Assembly: GCA_963575745.1 (NCBI GenBank)
Contig: CAUYUJ010000148.1
Coordinates: forward strand, 109,501 to 173,500
DNA length: 64,000 bases
DNA from: Prorocentrum cordatum
Lineage: Eukaryota; Sar; Dinophyceae; Prorocentrales; Prorocentraceae
Direction: 5' to 3'
Made by a program: the position numbers and the translations under genes. Below the pieces are notes generated by a model, which saw only the letters and a program-made list of their open reading frames with translations, was not told the DNA's origin and did not search any database. Positions 53,001 through 63,325 of the stretch are shown here, piece after piece; position 1 is the first letter of the stretch; each line of letters opens with the position of its first letter.

Positions 53001-54877
53001 TGGAGGGCAACAGTGGCTGCGGAAGATGGCCCAGAAGGGCCCCCTCTTCAACCCCCACCGCAGGCGCGACCCGCGCCGCGCGAGGTTGGCGAAGACGAGC
53101 GGCACTGGGCGCTAGGCACGGAGCCGCGGGACATGCAGCAGGCGGTTGAACGCTGGTTCTTGCGCGTGGAGGGCTATCTCTGTCAGCTGCATGGCGTCTA
53201 CGAGAGGCGGCGTGGTCGCGCTGCAGGCCTCAAGCTGATGCGGGCCCTCTTGGCGCAGGAGTGGGGTCGACAGTCCAAGGCCAGGTCGTCGCTGGAGTTC
53301 AGGCGCATGGCACCCCTCGCAGCGGCAGCGAGGCGAGCAGCCCAGCAGAAGGCCTACATACAGGAGCGCGGTTGGTCAAGGTTCTCCTGCTTGCAACGAC
53401 AGCTGAAGGTCATCGGGGGCTTCGTGATGGAGGGCAGCTGGCGGCCGTCGTCTGGAGTTCTGGCTGAGATGACCATCGGTAAGGTGGTCGCCGTGCTGCG
53501 GTCTGGCAGCGCGTCTGCGGCTGGGCACATGCTGATGGCGATTGACGAGCACCTGGTGCAGCTGCGCCAGCAGGGCCCGCTGGCCAACCAGAGCGAGCGG
53601 AAGGCGAGGGCATGTGCGGCTGCCCAGGAGAAGGGCGGCAGCGCGGCCTTCGGCTTCATTCGAGCTGGCAATCAAGTCCAGCCGTCTGTCTTCGAGGTGC
53701 TGGACGAGGCGCAGGGGCGCCGCGCGCCGCCGGGCGGAGATACTAGCATGGAGAAGCTGGTGCAACAGTGGGGCCCGCTGCGGCGGTATGAGCTTCGTCG
53801 AGATGAGGCGCGCCCACGCACTTGGCGAGGAGAGGAATGTGATGCTTCTGCGTTGCCAAAGCTCACGCTCCAGGACATGAGGAAGGTCGTAGACGCCTGC
53901 AGCGACAGGGCGGGCCTTGGCAGGGATATGATGCATCCCAGGCAGCTGCGGCGGCTGCCGATCAGCTACCAGTCGAGGTTATTAGACGCGCCGCGGGTCT
54001 GGGAGTGGGACCCGATCGACGACCGCCTCTTCCTCGGGCCAGGCACCCGCCAGGGGGAGGAGCGCGGCCGATCGTTCTCACATGCTTCTGGCTACGGCTG
54101 CGGGACCGACTCGGGCAGCCGCTGGCGGCGCGGCGGGAGAGACAGCCTGAAGGCGACTTTTTCGGGGGGAGGTCTCGGCAAGACATGCGACCGAGCAGGA
54201 CATGTTCACAACCTGCTGGCTGCGCGCTGCGCGCAGGTGGGCGGCGCGGCCTCTGGCGCGGCAGCGATCGACCTCAGCATGCACTACGAGCGCGTGTCTC
54301 ACGACATCCTCCTTCGCGAGGCGACGGCGCCCAAGTTCCCTTTGGCGTTGTTGCGGGCGCTCTGCTGCGCCCGCAGGCTCGGTCGACGAGCGCAGTGCAC
54401 GGCGCGCTCTCGGTGGTGGTTCATTCAAATGGCACTATTGCAGCAAGCTGCAGCTGTGCTCTCGGCTTGGCTAAGTTGATGATTCGCACTTTGCTGATGG
54501 GGCAAAAGCGACGGTACTCCCCCGTGCGAGCGCAGTCGCTCGTCGACGATCAGATGCCACAAGCACTTGGCACAGCGCGACTGGCCCGAGAGCAACTCCC
54601 AACAGCTCTTCGGCTTCTGGTCGGCGGCCTCACGGAGCGCATATTGCAACTCAACTGGGACAAGACTGGGCGGCTCACCGGTGACGCCGAGCTCGCCGGC
54701 ATCCTCACCTCGCCCTGGGAAGGCGAGCTCGAGCGCGCCAGGGGCCCCCGCTGCATGGGAGGTGATGGCTCGCCAGGGGAGCTGCGCAGCGCTGTGGGGC
54801 AAAATAAGCGCCCCGTGAAAAACTCAGAAGTCTGCGGAGCGGGTTCGCACCCTGAGGGCTGCGGGTGCCATGGTTGA
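53001..54877 (+). pseudogene. reverse transcriptase remnant of the LINE
   Basis: A 586-codon frame ending at 54479 carries a long N-terminal linker region. It then reads AGHVHNLLAARCAQ and AIDLSMHYERVSHDILLREA, the RT motif A region, where the usual D-x-x-K/R-F-Y-E-R-V pattern shows DLSMHYERV. After a frameshift near 54415, HSNGTIAASCSCALGLAK and the catalytic SLVDDQM box (VDD at 54542-54550) follow. Next come LRLLVGGLTERILQLNWDKT. The order and VDD box support a LINE-type RT. Frameshifts make it inactive. Confidence 0.7.
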
Positions 54878-55789
54878 GAAGGTCCTGCGGCGCTCGCCAA
54901 CGGCCGCCGCCGCTAGGGGCTGGGCGGCGACAGGTTTGCTGATGGACAACTCAGAGCCCCGAGGGTTGCGGCCCTGAAGTCTGAGCGGGGGCCAGTGTTG
55001 GACTCAAAATTAAGACCGTGCGCCGCGGGTTCTGAATGGGGCCCACTCATGATCCACATGGGACAAGTAGTCGAGGCATGGGCAGCCCGCTTGGAGAGTT
55101 CCCTGGCGTCTCCAGGGGTGCCCGAGGCGGTGCTGGAGGGGGGGCGCGCGGTGCTCGGGCAGAAGGCTCTATGGGGCAAGCGTAGCAATCCTGCCCAGGC
55201 CCTCCTCCGTGCCCTCGCTCGCCTCGAAGGGGGCATGGCCCCTGCCGCCATGCTGCTCGGGCCTGAGGGGGGGGGGGGATGTGAAGTGTTTCTCTCCTGG
55301 GCGCGCGGTCGAGGTTGCTCGGCGCGTGGCCTCGGTCGCCCCCGACAGCCAGGCGACGAGGGGGCGCGGGGTCAGGGTGCCAGAGCTTCACTGGAGACCT
55401 CTACATATAATTCACCATGGCAAGGCTGCCAGAAGCCTTTCTCGGCATGATCGGAATCTCGTTCGCAGTTTGGTTGCGGGAGCCCGCTGGCCTTAGGCGA
55501 GGCTCGCTAGGTGTAAACCATCGGTGACTGATGAGTGTCTTCTGCGTGGCTGCAGGGGCACGCTGTTTCACCGTGGGTTTGGCTGTCCCTGTTCATTTGA
55601 GCTTCGCAGGGCCGACCCCCCCTAGCCTTCGTCGCGCCGCCCGGAGGGTAGCCGGTCTTTTTTTTTTTTTTTTTTTTTGGGGGGGGGGGCGGAACTTTTT
55701 GTCCAGGTGCTTGTTCCCTTCCTCCGAGCGCTGCTTTGGGAAGCCCGAAAGATCGCTGTGTCGGGGCCGTGCCAGGCTGGCGCTGGGGG
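54878..55789 (+). other. LINE linker between RT and RNase H, T and G homopolymers
   Basis: Contains frame fragments such as GPLMIHMGQVVEAWAARLES that probably belong to the LINE polyprotein. A run of about 20 T followed by about 12 G lies at 55659-55690. Confidence 0.5.
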
Positions 55790-56262
55790 GGAAGGGCGTC
55801 TTCGCGGATGGCTCAGCGGCTCGCACCAAGTTTGGAGCTTGTCGGAGAGCAGGCTGGTCGGCGGTCCAAGAGTACAATGGAAGCAATTTCGTTGCCTGTA
55901 TGCGCGGGGTGGTTCCTCGGGGGCGGGGCCCTGGTCGGCGGGCGCGGGGCGGGGAGGGCTGCGCGTTTCATGTGCTGGCTAGGTTTAGCGAACCCCCGCG
56001 TGACGGAGACACTGGCGTGCCGCGTGAAGTTTTCAGCGGTTGCACTGGATCCGTGGCGAGTTCCGCCCCCTTGTCCACCGGCCTGAGTCCCGATGACAGT
56101 CACTGTCGCATGTGGGAGCTGTGGCGGTCCAAAATTGGCGACGCAGCTAAGGTTGCGGATGTGAAGGCCCATCGAGATTTGCAGCGGGCCACTTCCTTGG
56201 AGGACCTGTGGATGCTCAAAGGCAACCGGTTAGCAGATAAATGGGCCCGCGCGGGGGCCTAG
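55790..56262 (+). pseudogene. LINE RNase H domain remnant
   Basis: Opens with VFADGSAARTKFGACRRAGW, with the first catalytic Asp in the ADGS box (Asp codon at 55807), and ends with VKAHRDLQRA, LEDLWMLKGNRLADKWARAG. These are the C-terminal His/Asp hallmarks of RNase H. Its role would be to remove RNA from the cDNA hybrid during retrotransposition. The middle is hard to follow, so the copy is probably inactive. Confidence 0.65.
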
Positions 56263-56647
56263 CTCTGGCGAGCGGATGAGGAGCAGGAGCTCTTTGTTGA
56301 TGGCTGCGAGTGGCCCAGGCCGCGGAGTGGATTGGTCGCCTCCACACCTGGAGGCATAAAAAAATATTCTGGGACTTGGAGGGGGCGGGTGGGGCCGCGG
56401 AGGTGGTGCTTCACCTGCCACCGCATGGCGGCGAGGACAAGACGTTTCAGGTTTTAGCTGAATATTCGGAGTAGAACCCCGAAGACCCGCTTTTCGTGTT
56501 TTCGAGCTGTGCTGGTCCCATCGGGTGCGCAACGAATCCATGCGTGGCTCCCGACACCATGAACAGTAGAGCGCACTTCTGGGTCTGCTGGTGGCAAAGG
56601 ATCGGCCACCAAGGGTCAGTGGTGAAAATGAAGTATCATCGCATGAT

Positions 56648-56784
56648 GACTGGCGTACCCTAGGGCCTAGGGTACGCCAGTCTATTGCCTAGGGCCTAGG
56701 CAATCAGGGTCGGCCAGCTGATTGCCTAGGTACCCTAGGGCCTAGGTTCGGCCAGCTGATCGCCTAGGACCTAGGCAATCAGCT
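56648..56784. repeat. cascade of CCTAGG palindromes
   Basis: Palindrome 1 has 17-bp perfect arms (56648-56664, 56666-56682) around one base. Palindrome 2 has 10-bp arms (56684-56693, 56695-56704) around one base. A 16-bp inverted pair lies at 56716-56731 and 56769-56784. TCGGCCAGCTGAT also recurs directly at 56710 and 56749. Confidence 0.95.
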
Positions 56785-57692
56785 CGCCGACCGTTGGGCG
56801 AAAAAGGTGGTCGGTCCCCCCCCTCAGCAGGCCGCCTATGTACAGGGGGCCGAGACCATGGCCCACGATGTGGCAAGACGGCATGCGAGGGCCCAACAAT
56901 TGTCCGTTGACGGGGGCATCGTTGACTATTGGGGGTTTGTTGGGACCTCGGATCTCTGCTTCGAGCTAACTTCGGATGCCTGGGGAGAGCTGGCCGAGTC
57001 GGCCAAGGGAAAGCATTCAACCCTTCGAGGGAGTCCCTGGGGTGGTCCCTGCAAGAGGCCGCCGTGTCTCCCTCGCTCCTGCCGTCCCCCTCGCGGCCGC
57101 CCCCTCCTCTGGCCCCTCTGCTGCGACTGCCACAGCCGAATAACCCGATCTCCAGGATTGTGTAGGGCTTCCCTGGGCGGTCAACTCACACTCTGTCGTC
57201 ATAGCGTTGGTGGCGCCCCCTGTTGCAGGAGCAGCCCCAGCGCCCGACGTTTTCTTTTGCAAGGTCTGCGGGTCCTCGGTGCTCAAATTAGTTCGGTCGG
57301 GCGAGGGGCTGGACGGGGTGTACCGTGGGAGGGATGCGCCAGGCCTGAGGACTCAGCGCTCGCTTCTCCGTCGGGGTCTCATGCCAGGTCGCCTGAAGGC
57401 GAGGATTGCGGACGTCCGCGGCCCGTCTGCAGGTGACGTCGAGGCCTGGGCGGATCGCTCTCCCTCCCTCGCTGGAGGCGCGGGGCGGCAGGAGGCAGGA
57501 GGCGGTGCGTCTCAATCATGTGCTTCGGCGGCTAGTGTGGTTCAGTACGGCACCAACGTGCCGATTCTCGAAGATCGGTTCGTCGCCCAATGGCACGGCT
57601 TCGTTTCCCCTCTTCCGTCTTGGAGTTCGCTCGGACTTTGGAGGAGAGGGTTGACCCTGTGTTGTTGGAAGGTTCCAGAGAAGCCTGCATAG
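56777..57692 (+). pseudogene. second LINE 3' fragment, RNase H end plus Cys motif
   Basis: Begins in frame with NQLADRWAKKVVGPPPQQAA, paralleling GNRLADKWAR of the LINE just upstream. It continues MAHDVARRHARAQQL, and after a frameshift has DVFFCKVCGSSVLK, a CxxC motif I associate with the tail of these LINE proteins. It ends near 57692. It starts directly at the palindrome cascade, so it is a truncated second copy or a rearranged piece of the first. Confidence 0.6.
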
Positions 57693-57754
57693 GCAGACCG
57701 CTTCTCCGAGAAGAAGGCGCAGGTACCTGTCCCATGTCGTCAGCACCCTCAGCG

Positions 57755-57905
57755 CCCTCCTGCTCCTCCTCCTCCTCCTCCTCCTCCTCCTCCTCCTCCT
57801 CCTCCTCCTCCTCCTCCTCCCCCTGCTCCTCCTCCCTCCCCTCCCCCCCCTGCTCCTCCTCTTCCTCCTCCTCCTCCTCCTCCTCCTCCTCCTCCTCCTC
57901 CTATT
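57755..57905. repeat. CTC microsatellite
   Basis: Two CTC runs separated by CCCCTGCTCCTCCCTCCCC. Confidence 0.95.
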
Positions 57906-60099
57906 CCCTCCCTCCCTCCCTCGCTCCCTCCTGCCTCTTCCTTCCTCCCTCTGCCTCCTCTTCCACTTCCGCCCCCCTCCCCACCTCTCCTCTCCCTCCT
58001 CCCCGCGGCGGCCGGCGTTCCTCCTTCTCCGCGGCGGCCGCCGCTCCGCGGCTGACCACGGTGACCTCGTGCTCGCCGCGCCACTTGCCCTGCGCGGCCC
58101 CCGCAGGAAGATGGGAGGGCGTACCGCTGAGCACCCTGTCGTCCACCGCCGCCCGCCCCCCGTCGCTCTGCTCCTCTGGCGATGACGATGCTGGTCGGAT
58201 GCTGTGCGCGCCATCGTCATCGTCATCGACCCTCGCAAGATCGGTCATGATAGAAACAGGAACTCGGATCGAATCGGAATGTACGTCCGATCGGGCTGCA
58301 TCGGCACGGCGTCGAACATGAATCGTCCCGGCTGCGCCAGCATGCACAACAGCGTTTTGTGAGCATCGGATGCTCCTCGATGGTCCTCGCCGAGGAAAGA
58401 TGCGCACGTCCGCGCAATGACAAGGGACAAAGATGAGTGTGACGAAGGAGGATTGAGGAGGAGGCGGCGGCGGCGGACCTCTGCTGACACACGACTCACA
58501 CTGCAGGCTTATCGGAAGAACTCGCCAACCTGCCCAGGTGCCAAGAGTGCGATACAGCAAGCGGCAAGCGGTGCTTGCGTGCGTGGACGGGGGCTCGTGC
58601 AGCCTCGGCTAACCCAGCTCGGAGATATCCCTGGGGCCAGCCGAGGAGGAGGAGGGCCGAGGAGGAGGATGAGGAGGACGGCCAGGCGGAGGAGTAGAAG
58701 AAGAAACGAGACGCCAAGGCGGAGGATGAGAAGGTGGCCGAGGAGGACAAATAGGATAGCCGGGAGGAAGAAGAGGCGGCAGGAGAACCGGAGAGGAGAG
58801 GGCCACGGTGGGCGACGACGAGCCCACTGAAAACCATAACGCAGAAGCTCGACGATCGGGGGCGGCCAAGAGGGAGGCGGCCAAGAGGAGGGGGCGCAAA
58901 TCATGGCTGGCGGCACGTGCGCGGCCCAGGGGGGGGACTCAGGGACGTGATGAAAGAAGAAGAGGCGCCCTGCAATCTGGGGAGGCATCATAACCCCCCT
59001 CCATGACATCTACCTCCAGTCATCACCCCCCTCTCTGCCGCCCCCCGAGGAAGAGGACGCGTGCCCCGCAAAGGCCTTCGGGATAGAGACCTGCGGGCCC
59101 CGCGGTTTCGCGAAGAGCGTGAAGCCGGCCATGGGCCGGGCCAGCGGCGCCCCCCGCGGGGCCGCCGGAGGGGGCGGGCCCCTCCGCCTCGCGGGGGTCG
59201 CGAGAGGTGGGGGCCGGGAGGGAGAGGGGGAAGGTGAGGGGGGGGGAGAGGAGGGAGGGGGAGGGGTTGTTTTCAGTTAGGCTTAAGCGAATTCACTTGC
59301 GTGGCATCCTGACCACCTGCCAGACCACAATCCAACCCAACCCGAAGGCTCGAATTTCGGGTTGGGGGGGCTGCGGCTTCCAACTGTGTGTTCCTCCATG
59401 TTCCCCGACACCCCCCCACTTGAAATGGAGGGAAAATTGAGGCCCTCGGGTTGGGTTGGCCCCCTCCGCCGACGTTTCAAGCAACGCTGGGCCGAAAAGG
59501 CGTACAGGCGAGTCCCGGCTCGCGGGAAGGTCAGGTTTCCCTTCGAGCCTTGCCAACCCCACCCCCTCCACGCAAGCAAGCTTGCCAGAATGTACAAAAA
59601 AACGCCTCGAAATTGGAGAGAGCGGGGGAAGGCGGGCGGGGGCGGGAGGGGGGAGAGGGAGGGGTGAGAGGGGGTCACGAGTGTGGGGGGGGGAGGTGGG
59701 GGCGGGAAAGAGGAGGACGAGGCGGGGGAAGGTGAGAGGGATGATTCTTCAATCTCTCGTGTCTCTGCGCCCTGCTCCCCCCTTCATCCTCCAGCCCTTC
59801 TTCCACCCCGCTCAGGGGATTGGGATGGGGAGAATGAAAAGAGGGAGGGGGGGGGAAGAAGGAGGAGGGAAAGGTATGAGGAAAAGGTCGGGCACACCTG
59901 GGACCACGAGAGGAACGAAGGGGAACATGGGAAAAGGGTATTGATTCGTATACACCGAGCCAAAGGGCCATACGACGCACCGTGAGCTTGATCCAAACTG
60001 CCCGAGCCCCGGGAGGAAACAAACACTCCAGATCACTCAGCCGACGGAAGAAGGCCAGATCCAACGGACCTGCTGAATTCGCTTCGATGGCTGCTTGGA
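57906..60099. other. no supported gene
   Basis: TCCC-rich DNA to about 58000, GAGG-rich DNA at 58640-58780, and GGGA-rich DNA at 59195-59270 and 59625-59740. Frames here are compositional. A stretch GTATGGCCCTTTGGCTC on the minus strand near 59957-59973 partly resembles DinoSL but precedes no gene-like frame. Confidence 0.45.
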
Positions 60100-60215
60100 A
60101 AGAAGAGGCCTTGTCAGAAGGGCCCAGGGACTTCTGAGAAGCCTTCTTAAACGATCCTGGGCCTTTCTCAGAAAGTCGCAGTAGGACCCCCCACACCTTC
60201 TTAGAAGGGCCGCCA
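60100..60215. repeat. TTCTGAGAA/TTCTTAGAAG palindromic motifs
   Basis: Several short TTCTGAGAA, TTTCTCAGAAA and CTTCTTAGAAGGG motifs, similar to those at 37690-37795. Confidence 0.6.
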
Positions 60216-60329
60216 AGACGACAGCGGGCGGAACGAACTGCCGTTTCCGCCCGACGTTCCTGCTCCTCACCGAGCGAGGCGAAAACACGCGGCGCACAGC
60301 GCCCCCTGGCGGCCAGGGGGAATCCCGCA

Positions 60330-60330
60330 G

Positions 60331-60364
<34 letters not shown>

Positions 60365-60383
60365 AAACAAAAAAAAAAAAAGG
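60330..60383. repeat. GA microsatellite and A-run
   Basis: GAGAGA run with one AAAGA interruption, then about 13 A residues. Confidence 0.9.
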
Positions 60384-60464
60384 TAGACAAGGTGCACGGC
60401 CGCGTCTGATCACAACATGTCGACTCTACATTCGGGTCGACGCAAGACTCGGGTTCGTGGGTCT

Positions 60465-60630
60465 CGGGATGGCCTGACGGGGCCATCATGAAAATGACGA
60501 GACGCAGTCTGAAATTTGACGCGAGCTCCCACTGCAGGCATCCCACGGAAACTGGACCGTCAAAATCGAGGACCTGCTCTTCAAAAACATCGGGAAACCC
60601 GAGTTCCGGCTACGTTTTCCTGGAGGGAAA
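60465..60630. mobile_element. MITE-like inverted-repeat element, copy 2
   Basis: Shares AATGACGAG, TTTGACG, CTCCCACTGCAGGCATCCCA, CGTCAAAATC and ACCCGAGTTCCGG with 2718-2931 in the same order. The arms are more diverged. Confidence 0.65.
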
Positions 60631-61306
60631 TGGTGCACACCCGCGCCCGGCCACAACATGTCGACACTGCATTATCGCGGGTGCCCGTTGTTACCTGCCC
60701 TGCCGCGTCCCATGCCATGTGCGTGTCTGGGGCACGGGATGCCCTCCGAAAGGGCTTGAATCCTCCCGGGTGTCCTCTGCAGCCGATTCTGGCTGTGGAC
60801 GCGCTGATGATCTGACCCGCCCCCGGCTTCCTTTCTAAACCCACCTTGGGTCTGAGCCAATTCGGCCGCCGAGCAAACTCAAGATCGAGCCCATGCCATA
60901 CGGCGGCCGAGCGGGTTCAGACGGGAACTGCGGATTACTCCTCCTCCTCCTGCTGCTCCCAAGTCCGCTGCAACTCACTCATGTTCACCCACCAGAACCC
61001 CTCCCGGGGTGCACCCTGGCCTGAGTTTCAAAGGGGGTCCAGCCATGGCCACGGGAAGTCCCAAGGAGGCCCGAAAAGATCTCGAAACGTGAAGGCAGGC
61101 CGCCGTTGACATGGCTGGTCTTCCTCCGAGATCGAGCTCCTGTACCTGCGGCAACGCACGGGTGTCCCGTTGCGTCCCGCCGACGTCGCCAGCGACGCGT
61201 GCCTGCGGCCGCCCTCAGGCTGAGCTCCCAGCGCAAGCTAGCCATGTCCAGCTGATCGTGGAGCACGCGCGCGATGGGATTGAGCGCGCACCTCGACAAC
61301 ATCAGG
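60631..61306. other. no gene recognised
   Basis: Unremarkable sequence beyond the end of the minus-strand pseudogene. Confidence 0.45.
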
Positions 61307-63274
61307 TCAGGCAGGCAGGGGTTCTCTCGACAACCATTCGAGCGTCAACTTCCTGTCCTTTGCGTTCTTCTCTGCGAAGCTCGGCTCCGCGTCAGCGCGG
61401 CCAGTGTTGTCGACGACCTCATGTCCATCAGCTGGAGCAGCGTCGGCGGATGTCTCCACCCCTGGCCCGTGATGGACGCGCGCGACATCATCGACCCCGC
61501 CGTCTTCCAAAACACCAGTGGCACAATCGGCGCCCACCGCCCCGCCAATGGGGCCCGCGGGAGGTAATTCTTTGCCGGGAGTTCAAGAACACAAAGGATA
61601 CGTCGCAGACGCCAGCCCGTGAATTGCTTCGAGGCGCCCCCAAAAGTCAACTGCAATCTCTGAGCCCGTCCACCGATGTCTCAGCCACGCGCTAGGCTTT
61701 GCGCTCGCCGGGGCGACGCTGAGACCGTTCTCGATGACGGTTGCCACTGCAGCTATGTCGATGTCGGTCACAAGCACGTTGGCACGCATGCCTCGGCTTA
61801 ATCTCGGTTCCTCCAGTCACCACGTGGAAGACAATCGACAACTACTTTCTCCACCTCACTGTCAGGGCCAGCCTCGAAAAAAAACATATTGATGACAGAT
61901 CTCTTGTACTGAACAGCGTCATCTGGCCGCCCCTCGGGGACGAGCTTGATCCTGCACTTGATCACGTGCCTCAGGCACTTCCTAAAATGATTCGAATAAC
62001 CGCTGAGCTGCAAGGAGAGAGACGGGTGAATCACCTACGAAATCGTGCGTGGCATGAGACTCTCAAACGTCTTGCTGTGGATACCTGCTGCCGCGTGAAC
62101 TTCGGAGAACGAGCGCAGGGACTCCCATCCATGTCGGTCAGATGCGATGCTGTTCTTCACGGCGATGTTGGGCTTCCCGGAGTCAGAGCAGCAGAGGCGC
62201 GTCCGTTGTTTGAAGCCGTCGTTGTAAGTGGGGACCGCGCAACTCCGTAGCACCGGTTTCTTGCACACTGGCGCAGCCGTCGACTCCATCGGCTGAAAAG
62301 GGGGCACACCGTGTTCCGACAAAGCCGAACTGGGACATCGCCAACATTGACGAGCAACCACACTGCCTGGTTAATATGAGTGAACTTCGTGACCATCGCA
62401 GCACTTCGTTCTTGAGCAGCGAGGGCGCGCATGAGCTGAAGTGCCCTGCCAAACGGCAGGGGGGCCAGAGCGTGGATATGGACATCACTTGCGGATCCTA
62501 CAGCCGCATCTCCCCTCAGCGTCGTCTTCATGGGAGTCTCGTCGTAGCGTTGCGTATCGGCGTACAACAAGCACCGTTCTCTGCCGAAAGACTCCACCAG
62601 GGCGCCCTCGAGCTGCTTCCGAAACTGAACCTGGCACAGGAAATACGCCTCAGCAAAGCGGTGAAGCGCTTTCTGCAGGACCTGGCGGTCGTGGCCTGTC
62701 TGCCTGGCGATCTGAGACCAGTTCAGCACGAGCCCAGAGGAAATGCACCAATATCGAGCCACATCCAGGATGATAGGACGCTGCACCGCACCAGGTGGCA
62801 TCCCCATGGCGACCCACGACTCAACGTGAAATGATAATGTGCTGGGCGGCGCAAGGGATACAGCAGAAACTGGCATGTTCTTATTCCATTCCCTCACGAT
62901 CACACCCGTGTGTCTGGTCACCAGCTGTGCCGCGGGCGCATGAGAATCAGGCTCCGCTGGCATCGGTGGCGAGTCCAGATTCACTGATTGCGAATCAAAT
63001 TCATCTGAAATGAACGCACCCACGACGCTGGACGACGTGTTATCATTCTTTTCTGTGGCGGCTGGGGTGCCAGAGAGTCTTCAAGCGCGTGCAGCAACAT
63101 GTTCGGCTCGGTGGCGGCGGCTGGTGCATCTGGGGCCAAGCTGGCTGCGTCTATGGCCGCCACCGAACCCCATGGGTCCACCTCGGGCGGTTCAGGCTCC
63201 ACTGCGACTGTCGCTGCCGCGGCAGCCCACATGATGCAAACGATGGACATATCTGAACGAATACGGAGGGTCAT
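61307..63274 (-). pseudogene. large unknown protein, multi-frame pseudogene
   Basis: Minus-strand coding segments in successive frames. ATG 63274 opens MTLRIRSDMSIV with an acidic Ala/Pro-rich N-terminus. Then come 63020-62340 (FISDEFDSQSVNLD, HVESWVAMGMPPGAVQRP, RYDETPMKTT), 62361-62035 (RLCCSDSGKPNIAVKNSIAS, SEVHAAAGIHSKTFESLM) and 62034-61798 (SLQLSGYSNHFRKCLRHVI). The last two are 61789-61583 (LRHRWTGSEIAVDFWGRLEA) and 61537-61307 (AEPSFAEKNAKDRKLTLEWL). At least five frameshifts separate them, so this is a dead copy of a protein of roughly 650 aa. It resembles a protein type that recurs in dinoflagellate genomes and is probably a mobile-element product, but no named family was matched. 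A well-preserved relict leader lies 31 bp upstream of the ATG. Confidence 0.65.
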
Positions 63275-63304
63275 CACGTTCAGAAAGGAGATGGGCCAGA
63301 ACCT

Positions 63305-63325
63305 CTCGAGCCCAAATGGCTAAGG
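63305..63325 (-). other. relict spliced leader, near-intact
   Basis: The minus strand reads CCTTAGCCATTTGGGCTCGA plus G, 18 of 21 identical to DinoSL. It sits directly upstream of the pseudogene ATG at 63274. Confidence 0.85.

Larger units (their letters stand above)
51017..56262 (+). mobile_element. decayed LINE with ORF1, endonuclease, RT and RNase H
   Basis: A plus-strand order of an ORF1-like zinc/coiled-coil protein, APE-type endonuclease remnant, reverse transcriptase remnant and RNase H remnant, all in different frames. Target-site duplications and poly-A were not identified. The CTC tract just upstream may mark the 5' junction. Confidence 0.75.

Noticed and set aside
59957-59973. A DinoSL-like stretch on the minus strand near 59.96 kb
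   Set aside because: Only the TTTGGCTC part matches well and no gene-like frame follows.
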